A DNA stretch of 64,000 nt, taken from assembly GCA_049840835.1 (NCBI GenBank), contig JASGJG010000010.1, positions 1-64,000 on the forward strand, written 5' to 3'. Both the position numbers and the translations under genes were made by a program. The notes below the pieces were generated by a model that saw only the letters and a program-made list of their open reading frames with translations, searched no databases and was not told the DNA's origin. The DNA comes from JANLTX01 sp049840835. Lineage in GTDB: Bacteria; Armatimonadota; Armatimonadia; Armatimonadales; Armatimonadaceae. Below are positions 19,665 to 28,364 of the stretch, piece by piece (within the stretch, counting starts at the first letter, position 1; every line of letters starts with the position of its first letter).

Positions 19665-21512
19665 TCAGACCTTTTCGTCGGTCTTGAAGTCGGCGTCGAT
19701 CACATCGTCATCGCCGCCCATGTGGGTCTTGTCGGGGTCTACGTCCGGGCCGGGCTCTGGGGCTGCGCCTTCTTCAGGAGCAGAGCCCTGGTAGAGCTTC
19801 TGGCTGACTTCGTAGACAGCAGTCTGGAGGGCGGTGTGCGCCTCATTAAATGTGTCTTCGTTGTCGCCTTCGGCTGCGGTGCGCAGAGCCGCCAGCTTAT
19901 CATTGAGCGTATTCTTGTCAGAATCCGTCAGCTTATCGGCGGAGTCGCGCAGCAGACCTTCGGTCTGGTAGATGAGCTGGTCGGCCTTGTTGTGGCGCTC
20001 GGCAGACTCGCGGGCCTTCTTGTCCGCGTCGGCGTTCGCCGCGGCTTCCTTGACCATGCGATCTACTTCGTCCTTGTTCAGGTTCGACGAGCCGCTGACC
20101 GTGATGGACTGCTCTTTGCCGGTGCCCTTGTCCACGGCAGAAACCTTGAGAATACCGTTCGCATCGATATCGAAACCGACCTCGATCTGCGGTACGCCGC
20201 GCGGTGCCGGTGGGAGGCCGGAGAGCTGGAAGTCGCCCAGCAGCTTGTTCATGGCCGCAATCTCACGCTCGCCCTGGAAGACCTTCACGTGAACGTCGGT
20301 CTGACCATCGGCAGCGGTCGAGAATATCTGGCTCTTTCGGGTCGGGATCGTGGTGTTGCGCTCAATGAGCTTGGTCATCACGCCGCCCAGTGTCTCGATA
20401 CCCAGTGAGAGCGGGGTAACGTCGAGCAGGACGATGTCCTTCACCTCGCCGCCGAGCACACCGGCCTGAATCGCGGCGCCAACGGCCACAACTTCATCCG
20501 GGTTCACGGAGCGGTTCGGTTCCTTACCGGTCATCTGGCGAACCAGGTCTTGAATGGCAGGGATTCGGGTGGAACCACCGACCATGATAACCTCATCGAT
20601 CTGGCCGATGGAGAGCTTCGCGTCTTCCAGCGCCTGGTTCACAGACAGCTTGGTGCGCTCCACCAGGTCACGGGTCAGATCATCGAACTTGGCGCGGGAG
20701 AGGGTCTTCTCAATATGCGCCGGTCCCTCAGCAGTCACCGTGATGTACATCAGCGAGATGCTAGTGGAGAGAGTGGAGCTGAGCTCAACCTTCGCCTTCT
20801 CGGCAGCTTCCCCTAAGCGCTGCAGCGCCTGCTTGTCTTTCTTGAGGTCGATGCCCTGCTCTTTCTGGAACTCAGAGGCGAGCCAGTCTACGATGCGCTG
20901 GTCGAAGTCATCACCACCCAGGTGGGTATCACCGCTAGTGGACTTCACTTCGAACACGCCATCACCGACTTCTAGGATAGAGACGTCGAATGTACCACCA
21001 CCCAGGTCGAAGACCAGAATGGTTTCGTTGGCTTTCTTATCCAGGCCGTAGGCCAGAGCGGCAGCGGTGGGCTCGTTGATGATGCGCAGGACCTTCATGC
21101 CAGCGATCTCACCGGCATCTTTGGTAGCCTGGCGCTGCGCGTCGTTAAAATACGCGGGTACCGTGATTACGGCAGCTGTAACAGGCTGGCCCAGATACGC
21201 CTCAGCGTCAGCCTTGAGCTTCTGGAGAATCTTGGCCGAGACCTCCTCGGGGGAGTAGCTCTTGCCATCAATGGTTGTACGGTGGCTCGTACCCATGTGC
21301 CGCTTAATAGAGACAACGGTGCGGTCGGGATAAGCCACAGCCTGCCGCTTGGCAGGTGCGCCGACGAGCTGATCGCCGGTTTTGTTGAAACCCACCACGG
21401 AGGGGGTTGTGCGGGCGCCCTCAGCGTTAGCGATGACCGTAGGCTCGCCGCCTTCCATCACTGCCACAACCGAGTTGGTCGTCCCAAGGTCAATGCCGAC
21501 TGTCTTAGACAT
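19665..21512 (-). CDS. dnaK: Chaperone DnaK (Hsp70)
   Basis: The product has 615 aa. The ATPase domain begins SKTVGIDLGTTNSVVAVMEG and contains FDLGGGTFDVSIL and VGGSTRIPA. The linker and substrate domain carry VLLDVTPLSLGIET, NTTIPT and a helical lid. The acidic C-terminus is PDVDPDKTHMGGDDDVIDA. It is full length and intact. It is the first gene of the minus-strand heat-shock operon with hsp20, dnaJ, hspR and clpC; grpE is absent from the cluster. Expression is predicted to be repressed by HspR at the operator at 21577-21597. Confidence 0.97.
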   Translation of the reverse strand: MSKTVGIDLGTTNSVVAVMEGGEPTVIANAEGARTTPSVVGFNKTGDQLVGAPAKRQAVAYPDRTVVSIKRHMGTSHRTTIDGKSYSPEEVSAKILQKLKADAEAYLGQPVTAAVITVPAYFNDAQRQATKDAGEIAGMKVLRIINEPTAAALAYGLDKKANETILVFDLGGGTFDVSILEVGDGVFEVKSTSGDTHLGGDDFDQRIVDWLASEFQKEQGIDLKKDKQALQRLGEAAEKAKVELSSTLSTSISLMYITVTAEGPAHIEKTLSRAKFDDLTRDLVERTKLSVNQALEDAKLSIGQIDEVIMVGGSTRIPAIQDLVRQMTGKEPNRSVNPDEVVAVGAAIQAGVLGGEVKDIVLLDVTPLSLGIETLGGVMTKLIERNTTIPTRKSQIFSTAADGQTDVHVKVFQGEREIAAMNKLLGDFQLSGLPPAPRGVPQIEVGFDIDANGILKVSAVDKGTGKEQSITVSGSSNLNKDEVDRMVKEAAANADADKKARESAERHNKADQLIYQTEGLLRDSADKLTDSDKNTLNDKLAALRTAAEGDNEDTFNEAHTALQTAVYEVSQKLYQGSAPEEGAAPEPGPDVDPDKTHMGGDDDVIDADFKTDEKV

Positions 21513-21567
21513 CCTGAGTAACCGTCCTTCTTCCTGGCGCTAATCGCGCCGAACCTCTTGCGAATAA

Positions 21568-21597
21568 TGTATACCACTTGAGTCTATTGCTGTCAAG
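21568..21597 (-). promoter_or_regulatory. dnaK promoter overlapped by HspR operator (HAIR)
   Basis: On the minus strand TTGACA (21596-21591), a 17-base spacer and TATACA (21573-21568) form a near-perfect housekeeping promoter about 50 bases before the dnaK start. The -35 and spacer are covered by CTTGACA-N7-ACTCAAG (21597-21577), which matches the HspR inverted repeat CTTGAGT-N7-ACTCAAG at 12 of 14 positions. Repression by HspR under normal conditions follows from known HspR biology and from the presence of hspR in the same operon. Confidence 0.9.
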
Positions 21598-21719
21598 TGA
21601 CTTCCGAAGAAAAAGACGGAATCCAGGTAAAAGGGTTCCGACTAATTTTGTATATGATGTGGAATGGAGTGGGGTTTCCAGCATTGAAGCGCCTGTTTTA
21701 TTTTGTGAACTAAATGAGG

Positions 21720-21725
21720 TATAAT
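21720..21725 (+). promoter_or_regulatory. Possible -10 for sigma-factor gene, long leader
   Basis: TATAAT at 21720-21725 points toward the sigma-factor gene and would give a leader of about 250 bases. No good -35 is seen 16-18 bases upstream. The rest of the 21598-21978 gap (several short purine runs, an AGGAGG at about 21881) holds no gene or recognised riboswitch. Confidence 0.35.
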
Positions 21726-21978
21726 GGTGATTCCGCCTGGCACGACGCTTGCAGGTAGAGGCACGGGAACTTTTCCACACCGAGATACGACTCAGGTGAG
21801 GAAGGATTTGCACGCCCGCCCTGCGAATTACAATTAAAATGGGCACCTGAACAGGGGTTTGAACGTATTCTCTATAGGAGGATGCGTTCTCGGCGTTGAG
21901 GCTAGGCTAGGGGCGGACGCAACCTTTTAGCGGGATTCTTCGTCTTGACGATAGGAGTTTCACGGGAGGGGCACACAA

Positions 21979-22980
21979 ATGCGGACCGCATATGGGTATA
22001 TTAAGGTTAGAGGAATGAGTACAGCAACGCCAGAGGTGGAGCAGGAAACAAGGCCGGACGAATCGACCGGGGCAGACACGACCGCAGAGGCGACCGCGCC
22101 CCTGGAGGCCGTGGACTTCGACCCGGATGATTTTCCGTCGTTTACCTCGTTTCTGGCGGATCGGGGTGGCCCGGCAAGTGTAGCGCTCTTAACACCACGC
22201 CAGGAGAAATGGCTGGCACGGTGTGTGGAGCGCGGCGGACGTGAGGGCGAGCGCGCCCGTGAGATCCTGGTCAACGCCAACCTTCGCCTGGTAACGAGTA
22301 TCGCCAAGAAGTACCAGAACCGTGGTATCGCCATGGAGGACCTGATTCAAGAGGGGACTCTGGGCTTGATCCATGCCGTAGATAAGTACGACTGGCGACG
22401 AGGATTCCGATTCTCCACCTACGCAACACACTGGATTCGGCAGGCTTTAGGCCGTGCCGTAGAAAATCAGGGGCGAACGATTCGCCTGCCCTCGCACGCA
22501 ATTGAGTCTCTTGGCAAGATCAAGCGAATGCGGGAGCAGCTTCAGACACAGTTCAATCGTCCACCAACGCCTGTGGAAATAGCAAACGCTATCAACCTGC
22601 CGGTAGACAAAGTCGAGACTCTATTAGAGGCCGAGACTCCCGAGCCCATGAGCCTGGATGCGCCTGCTGGCGACTCCACCACCCGCCTGGGTGATCTGCT
22701 ACCCGCAGAAGACGCCACGCATCCCTCGTCTCGGGTGTTCCGCCGCGCGCTCCGCGAGGAGATCAATCGTGCACTGGAGCATCTTACCAGCCGCGAGAAA
22801 GAAGTTCTCTCGCTTCGCTACGGCCTTTCGGAAGATCAGGAGCAACCCATGACCTTGGAGCAGGTCGGGAAAGCGCTGCACCTCAGCCGTGAGCGCGCCC
22901 GCCAGATCGAGGCAGGCGCCCTTCAGAAACTACGCCGCTCTGATGTGGGCGGTCGCCTCCGCGAAACCGTCACCGCGTAG
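21979..22980 (+). CDS. RNA polymerase sigma factor, SigA/RpoD-like
   Basis: The product has 333 aa. Region 1.2 is followed by region 2 (NANLRLVTSIAKKYQNRG, MEDLIQEGTLGL, FSTYATHWIRQALGRA), region 3 (LPSHAIESLGKIKRMREQLQ) and region 4 (LTSREKEVLSLRYGL, TLEQVGKALHLSRERARQIE). It is shorter than primary RpoD proteins and lacks a long region 1.1, so it may be the primary sigma of a small-RpoD lineage or a group 2 factor. GGGAGG is 9 bases before ATG 21979. A second ATG at 22015 has a poorer site. It is divergent from dnaK and is followed by an intrinsic terminator. Confidence 0.92.
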   Translation: MRTAYGYIKVRGMSTATPEVEQETRPDESTGADTTAEATAPLEAVDFDPDDFPSFTSFLADRGGPASVALLTPRQEKWLARCVERGGREGERAREILVNANLRLVTSIAKKYQNRGIAMEDLIQEGTLGLIHAVDKYDWRRGFRFSTYATHWIRQALGRAVENQGRTIRLPSHAIESLGKIKRMREQLQTQFNRPPTPVEIANAINLPVDKVETLLEAETPEPMSLDAPAGDSTTRLGDLLPAEDATHPSSRVFRRALREEINRALEHLTSREKEVLSLRYGLSEDQEQPMTLEQVGKALHLSRERARQIEAGALQKLRRSDVGGRLRETVTA

Positions 22981-22995
22981 TCTTCTCTCTGTTCG

Positions 22996-23022
22996 CTCCC
23001 GCAGCGCTGCGGGAGTTTTTTA
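22996..23022 (+). terminator. Rho-independent terminator of sigma-factor gene
   Basis: CTCCCGCAGC and GCTGCGGGAG form a perfect 10-bp stem, with no unpaired centre, followed by a T-run (TTTTTTATTTTTT). It is 15 bases after the stop codon. Confidence 0.92.
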
Positions 23023-23111
23023 TTTTTTGACTCTCCAATCAAGCTACTCCATGTGTAGGCTTCGTGTGCCTGCCTATCTGGCTTGCGCATATTTGGCGCA
23101 ACTATAATTCT

Positions 23112-23144
23112 ATTTTGCTCATTTGGAGGTAAAATGAGCAAAAT
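23112..23144 (+). promoter_or_regulatory. Perfect 13-bp dyad enclosing SD and start codon of GH127 gene
   Basis: ATTTTGCTCATTT at 23112-23124 pairs perfectly with AAATGAGCAAAAT at 23132-23144. The 7-base loop GGAGGTA holds the Shine-Dalgarno, and the ATG at 23134-23136 is inside the right stem. In RNA this would hide the start codon and display the SD in the loop. In DNA it is a good operator, just downstream of a TATAAT at 23103-23108. Either way it should control the GH127 gene. Confidence 0.75.
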
Positions 23145-25043
23145 GACTGAGAGAGACATTCGTAACCTCACGCCTGTATCTATAGAGCAGGTCACTATCA
23201 GCGATGCCTTCTGGGCGCCGAAGCTCCAGCTCTGGCGTGATGTGACTATTGCTGACTGCTTCACTAAGTTCGAAAACGACCGGGGTGGCGCGCTCAATAA
23301 CTTCGACCTGATTCGGGATGGGGAAACGGGCCAGCACGCGGGACCGCCCTGGTACGATGGCCTGATCTACGAGATGATTCGTGGCTGCGCCGACTTCCTG
23401 GCCGCCGGGCGCGACCCGGAACTGGAAGCCCGGATAGATGGCTACATTGCTCGCATCGCTTCGGCTCAAGAGAAAGACCCTACCGGTTACCTGAACACCT
23501 GGACCCAGGCCATGGCTCCTCAGGAACACCGTTGGGGCCGCAATGGGGGCGATGACCGCTGGCAACACGATGTCTACAACGCCGGAATGCTGGTAGAAGC
23601 CGCCGTGCATTACTGGCGCGCTACCCACAAGCCTGCGCTACTGGAGGTCGCTACCCGCCTCACGAACCTCATGTGCGACACCATCGGTCCGGCGCCCAAG
23701 GCCAATGTGGTGCCCGGCCACTCCGGCCCGGAGGAAGCCCTGATACAGCTTTACCTGCTCTATCGGGACTCGGCGGAGGCCCGCGAGAGTGGTCTGTGCC
23801 CGTGACTCCAGAGCGGTATCTGACGCTGGCTGAGTTCTTCATAGACGCGCGTGGGCACTTGGAAGGGCGCAGCGGAAAAGACCCCAGCTTCTATGAGTAC
23901 GGCCAAGACCATGCCCCGCTAGATAAGCAAACCACCCTGGAAGGTCACGCCGTACGCGCCACATTGTTCGCTACCGGAATTGTCTCCGCCGCACAGGTAA
24001 ACCACCGAGCAGACTATCTGGCGGCCGCCACTCGCTTTTGGGATAGCCTCACAAAGCACAAACTCTACATCAGCGGAGCGGCGGGCGCGATTGAAGACGA
24101 TGAAAAACTAGGCCCGGACTACTTCCTCCCCAACGATGGCTATATGGAAACCTGCGCCGCTGTAGGTGTGGGATTCTTCGGGCGGAACCTGAACCTGCTT
24201 TTTGGGCAAGCGGGCTATATAGACGAGTTGGAGCGTGCCCTCTACAACGCCGCCCTGGGAGGTACGTCTCTCTCTGGGGACCGCTACTACTACCAGAACC
24301 CGCTTATAGGAGAGGGGAATCAGCGCTGGGAGTGGCATGGCTGTCCCTGCTGCCCGCCCATGTTTCTCAAACTCATGGGCGCCTTGCCCGGCTATATCTA
24401 TGCACAGGATGCGCAAGCGGTGTATGTCAATCTCTTCATCGGTAGTCAGGCTCAGCTAAATGTTCAAGGAACGTCTATTGCACTTCAGCAAAGCACTCAG
24501 TACCCGTGGGAAGACAAGGTCACGTTTACCTTGACCCACGAGAAGCCCGTGGCTTTTGACCTGCTACTCCGCTTACCAGCCTGGGCGCAACCGGAACCAG
24601 CTAATGCGCTCTACCGGACCATAAACGCCCCGGATACGCCGCAGGCATCTATCACTGTCAATGGGGAATCGGTACCGCTGGAGCTGGAGCGCGGCTATAT
24701 CCGCCTGAGCCGCATCTGGAATCCCGGCGATATGGTGGAGTTGACCCTGGAAATGCCCGTGCGGCAGGTCGTGGCCCACCCGGCGGTAGAGGCGGCGCAG
24801 GGACAGGTCGCGCTCATGCGCGGCCCGATTCTCTACTGCGTGGAAGAAGTCGATAATCCTCAGGGGCTAGACCATTTGGAAATCGCCCCTAGTGCAACCT
24901 TTACCCCCGTTTATCGCCCCGACCTGCTGGGTGGAGTTGTAACCCTGGAAGGGGAGGGGATAACTGCTGTGCCGTTCTACGCCAGCAGTAATCGCGAACC
25001 CGGCGCGCTTCGTGTCTGGCTCCCTGCACGTAATCCCGCCTGA
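23134..25043 (+). CDS. GH127 beta-L-arabinofuranosidase-type glycosidase (frameshifted)
   Basis: The enzyme of about 635 aa is predicted to release non-reducing terminal beta-L-arabinofuranose. Early parts read ISDAFWAPKLQLWRDVTIAD and PPWYDGLIYEMIRGCADFLA. The catalytic region has GYMETCAAVG, whose Glu and Cys are conserved, and HGCPCCPPMF, the cysteine cluster that binds zinc and supplies the nucleophile in HypBA1-type enzymes. A beta-sandwich domain follows (AFDLLLRLPAWAQP). No signal peptide, so it acts in the cytoplasm. The frame is lost at about 23790-23797 (AEARE then WSVPVTPERYL); I infer a small indel error. It is followed after 8 bases by the sugar dehydrogenase gene. Confidence 0.9.
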
Positions 25044-25051
25044 AGAGTCTC

Positions 25052-26179
25052 ATGAAGAAAATCCTACCGATTAGCATTGTTCTTGTCGGCTTGCTGACTA
25101 CGCCTGCTGGGGCGCAGACAGAAAAGTCGAATAAGCCACCGTTTCGTGTGGAGGTTGTGGCACGGAATCTCCAGGTCGTCTGGTCCATTGTCTTCCCCTC
25201 AAAAGAAGTCACGCTGCTCACTGAGCGCCCCGGTACCGTGCGGGCATTGGTCAAAGGGCAACTCCTGGCACAACCACTGCTCACCTTGACCGATATAGAC
25301 GCCACGTTCAAGCTGGGGGCTATGGGGCTGACTCTGCATCCCAGCTTTGCTAAGAATCACTGGGTTTACCTGGCCTACTCCTATAAAGGCCCGGAAGGTC
25401 CGAAAGTCCGCGTGGTGCGCTATACGTTCGACGAAAAAGCGCTTCTCCAGTCGCCCGCGCAGGCCCTCACCAACCGCACCACGATTATCGAGAACATCCC
25501 GGCGTTTACCAATCATGCGGGCTGCCGTTTGCGCTTCGGGCCGGATAAGAAACTCTACATCACTACCGGAGATGCCAATGTCCCCGACCTGGCGCAGAAG
25601 CTGGACTCCCTGGCGGGAAAGATGCTGCGCCTGAACGATGACGGAACCATTCCTAAAGACAATCCGTTCGTGGGACGTGCCGATGCTCGCCCGGAGATCT
25701 GGACCTATGGCCACCGGAATAGCCAGGGCTTCGACTTTCAGCCCGGCACCAACCTGCTCTTTGAGAGCGAGCATGGCCCCGTGGGTGGCGATGAAATCAA
25801 CATCATCGAGAAGGGCAAGAATTACGGCTGGCCAGTGGCGCACCACGAGCTATTCACCGGCGGTATGGAGCCGCCCCTGCTGCTCTACGGTTTGCCGTCG
25901 CTTGCCCCTGGCAGTGGTTCGTTCTACCGTGGCAAGCTCTTCCCGCAGTACCGAGGCGATTTTTTCGTGGGCTGTATGCGCAGCGAGTGTATCCTGCGTG
26001 TAAAGCTACAGGGCCGAAGAGTCATCAGCCAGGAACGCCTGCTGGAGCACCAGTATGGCCGTATCCGCGAAGTGGCCGAAGCCCCAGATGGCAGTATCTA
26101 CTTCTCTACTTCCATGATGGAGTCGGATGGTCGCCCGTTGCCTGAGTACGATCAGATTTTGAGGCTGGTGCCGGGGTAG
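25052..26179 (+). CDS. Secreted PQQ-dependent aldose sugar dehydrogenase-like protein
   Basis: The product has 375 aa with a signal peptide (MKKILPISIVLVGLLTTPAG). It is a six-bladed beta-propeller of the glucose/sorbosone dehydrogenase family. NHAGCRLRFGPDKKLYITTG carries the catalytic His region; PEIWTYGHRNSQGFDF, ESEHGPVGGDEIN, KGKNYGWP and REVAEAPDGSIY are the other family signatures. The enzyme would oxidise aldoses in the periplasm using pyrroloquinoline quinone; the substrate is not readable from sequence. Its position between GH127 and GH43 suggests arabinose or related pentoses. Confidence 0.88.
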   Translation: MKKILPISIVLVGLLTTPAGAQTEKSNKPPFRVEVVARNLQVVWSIVFPSKEVTLLTERPGTVRALVKGQLLAQPLLTLTDIDATFKLGAMGLTLHPSFAKNHWVYLAYSYKGPEGPKVRVVRYTFDEKALLQSPAQALTNRTTIIENIPAFTNHAGCRLRFGPDKKLYITTGDANVPDLAQKLDSLAGKMLRLNDDGTIPKDNPFVGRADARPEIWTYGHRNSQGFDFQPGTNLLFESEHGPVGGDEINIIEKGKNYGWPVAHHELFTGGMEPPLLLYGLPSLAPGSGSFYRGKLFPQYRGDFFVGCMRSECILRVKLQGRRVISQERLLEHQYGRIREVAEAPDGSIYFSTSMMESDGRPLPEYDQILRLVPG

Positions 26180-26230
26180 CACGCGGGGAATTATCTCTTT
26201 TCTCGGCTTACTGCTCTTCCAAGCGTTCCT

Positions 26231-26407
26231 GCCCCCTATCCCCCAATAATGGGGGCACCAGATCAGGCATCGTCCTTAAGCCGCTTCGCGGCGTTGTTCC
26301 ACTTTCCGTTAGGCTTTTCTTTAGCATCACTGATGCTGCGGATCAGCTAATAGCTGCCCGCAGGGCATGTCTTCTTCTGGTGCCCCCATTATTGGGGGAT
26401 AGGGGGC
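26231..26407. repeat. MITE-like element with 32-bp perfect inverted ends
   Basis: The 32-base sequence at 26231-26262 (starting GCCCCCTATCCCCCAATAAT) is repeated as its exact reverse complement at 26376-26407. About 113 bases lie between them with no reading frame. The internal part beside the right end (26354-26407, CTGCCCGCAGGGCAT onwards) resembles 48028-48100. It fills most of the gap between the dehydrogenase and GH43 genes. It is a candidate non-autonomous miniature element; no clear target duplication is seen. Confidence 0.65.
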
Positions 26408-26468
26408 AAAAGCGTTGCTCCTCCTTGACAGCTCCCCACAAGTGCGATACCCACACGTCGCAACTTCT

Positions 26469-27437
26469 ATGAACCCACTCTCCTGGACTAACCCCCTTGT
26501 CGTACAGCGTGCCGACCCGCATGTGATGCTTCATACCGATGGCTTTTACTATCTGAGCGCTACGGTGCCGGAGTACGACCGCATCGAGCTACAGCATGCG
26601 AGAACGCTGGGGGAGCTGACCACGGCGGAACCTGTGACTATCTGGCGGAAGCATACACGGGGGGCGATGGGGGAGCATATGTGGGCACCTGAGCTGCACT
26701 TCATAGACGGCAAGTGGTATGTCTATTTTGCGGCGGGGGATGCAGAAGACAAGTGGCACATACGCCCTTATGTGCTGGAGAATAGTGCTGCGAACCCGCT
26801 GGAAGGGGAGTGGATAGAGCGCGGGCGTATCTACACCGACTGGGATGCATTCTCGCTGGATGCCACTACGTTTGAGCACAACGGGAAGCGCTACATGGCC
26901 TGGGCGCAGAACCTGCTCACGGAGCCGGGTACGGCGCTCTGCCTGGCGGAGATGGAGAATCCCTGGACGCTCACCGGGCCACAGGTCGTTATCTCTAAGC
27001 CAGAATATGCCTGGGAGCGTATTGGGCATAACGTGAACGAAGGCCCCGCTGTTCTGATTCGTAACGGTCGTATCTTTATGGCCTACTCCGCCAGCGCGAC
27101 GGACGCCAACTACTGCATGGGCTTGCTAACGGCGACCGAGGATGCGGATTTGCTGGACCCTGCTTCCTGGGTGAAGTCACCAGAGCCGGTCTTTGGTAGT
27201 GATACCACCAGTAGCCAGTTTGGTCCTGGTCATAACAGCTTTACGACCACACCGGATGGCAAGACAGACATCATGATCTATCATGCCCGCTCCTATGAGG
27301 CGATAGATGGAGAACCGCTGTACAACCCGGATAGGGCCACACGGGCGCAGGTGGTCCTGTGGAAGCCAGATGGCTCCCCGGATTTCGCTACGCCCGTGCC
27401 AGATGGTTCTTATACCGTGCCGAATTCCCTTACTTAA
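26469..27437 (+). CDS. GH43 family glycosidase (arabinofuranosidase/xylosidase type)
   Basis: The product has 322 aa, a five-bladed propeller without a signal peptide. The three acidic residues are recognisable: Asp in QRADPHVM near the start (base), Asp in TDWDAFSLDATTFEHNG (pKa modulator) and Glu in NVNEGPAVL (acid). WAPELHFIDGKWYVYFAA is the usual second-blade motif. It should remove arabinose or xylose from oligosaccharides. I prefer the ATG at 26469 (MNPLSWTNP) to an in-frame start at 26415 in the repeat flank. TTGACA at 26425-26430 could be a -35. Its 3' end overlaps the convergent qorB-like gene by 8 bases. Confidence 0.9.
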   Translation: MNPLSWTNPLVVQRADPHVMLHTDGFYYLSATVPEYDRIELQHARTLGELTTAEPVTIWRKHTRGAMGEHMWAPELHFIDGKWYVYFAAGDAEDKWHIRPYVLENSAANPLEGEWIERGRIYTDWDAFSLDATTFEHNGKRYMAWAQNLLTEPGTALCLAEMENPWTLTGPQVVISKPEYAWERIGHNVNEGPAVLIRNGRIFMAYSASATDANYCMGLLTATEDADLLDPASWVKSPEPVFGSDTTSSQFGPGHNSFTTTPDGKTDIMIYHARSYEAIDGEPLYNPDRATRAQVVLWKPDGSPDFATPVPDGSYTVPNSLT

Positions 27438-28275
27438 GCGCTTCCGCTATCGTCTCCGCAAACGGAGTCGTGGGGCGCCCGATCAGCGTGGAGAGCTGGT
27501 GCGTGGAGTCGAGCAAGTCACCCTGGGCTGCGCTCACATCCCACCCGGCGATAGCATTGGCGAAGTCTTGGGGAATGCCGAACCCGGCTAGAATCTTGCC
27601 GTACTCTGCCTGGGGCAGGTCTTTATAAGGAATCTCCTTGCCAGTCTGGCGCGAAAGCTCGGCGGCGAAATCAGAGAGGGTGTAGGGAGTGTCTCCGGCC
27701 AGCTCGTAGATATTGCCTTCATGGCCTTCCGTGGTCAGCGCCACAGCGGCAGCTTCGGCGAAATCGGCACGCGCGGCAGAGGAGAACTTCGCATCACTCG
27801 CGCTACCCAGAAACGCTCCACCCGCCAGTGCTCCGGAGATAGAGCCCGTGTGGTTTTCCGTATACCAGCCATTGCGCAGAATGGTAAACGGTACGCCAGA
27901 CGCTTTTAACGTCTCTTCCGTCGCCAGATGCTCTGCTGCGAGGCTAATAGTAGAAGTATCCGCCCGTAGCAGGCTGGTGTACACAATCCGCTTCACTCCA
28001 GCTTTTTTGGCCGCTGTGATTACATTTGCATGCTGCGCCGCTCGCTGACCAATCTCGTTAGACGAAATCAGCAGAAGGGTATCTACCCCTGCAAGCGACT
28101 GCTCCAGCGTCTCCGGCTGGGTATAGTCGCCTGGGCGGACTGCTACCCCCAGGTCGACGGCCTTCTCCGGCGTGCGTACCATCGCGACAATCTCCGACGC
28201 AGGCACTCTGGCCTTCAACGCCTCTACTACCAGACGACCTAACTGTCCCGTGGCTCCTGTAACTGCGATGCTCAT
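27430..28275 (-). CDS. NmrA/QorB-type NAD(P)H:quinone oxidoreductase
   Basis: The product has 281 aa, an atypical short-chain dehydrogenase with a Rossmann motif at the start (MSIAVTGATGQLGRLVVEAL). Residues IVYTSLLRADTSTISLAAEH and FTILRNGWYTENH are typical of quinone oxidoreductase 2, which reduces quinones with NADPH and protects against electrophiles. The start is ATG 28275; a TTG at 28284 is the alternative. It lies downstream of the rrf2 gene on the same strand but has its own operator (28300-28322). Confidence 0.88.
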   Translation of the reverse strand: MSIAVTGATGQLGRLVVEALKARVPASEIVAMVRTPEKAVDLGVAVRPGDYTQPETLEQSLAGVDTLLLISSNEIGQRAAQHANVITAAKKAGVKRIVYTSLLRADTSTISLAAEHLATEETLKASGVPFTILRNGWYTENHTGSISGALAGGAFLGSASDAKFSSAARADFAEAAAVALTTEGHEGNIYELAGDTPYTLSDFAAELSRQTGKEIPYKDLPQAEYGKILAGFGIPQDFANAIAGWDVSAAQGDLLDSTHQLSTLIGRPTTPFAETIAEALK

Positions 28276-28299
28276 TTTTCTCAAACCTTTCGTATTGTT

Positions 28300-28322
28300 C
28301 TTATAACAATGATTGTTACAAG
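28300..28322 (-). promoter_or_regulatory. Operator dyad upstream of the qorB-like gene
   Basis: Read on the minus strand: CTTGTAA-N9-TTATAAG, 25 bases before the ATG. It is almost identical in sequence and spacing to the dyad in the rrf2 promoter (28815-28837), so one regulator, most simply the Rrf2 protein, should bind both. Confidence 0.7.
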
Positions 28323-28364
28323 TGCGTTCCCAAAAAATGGCGCTCCGGGCGCCTTAATTTGTGA

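Noticed and set aside
21881..21898. Leader peptide MRSRR before the sigma-factor gene
   Set aside because: AGGAGG directly abuts the ATG, giving no workable spacing.
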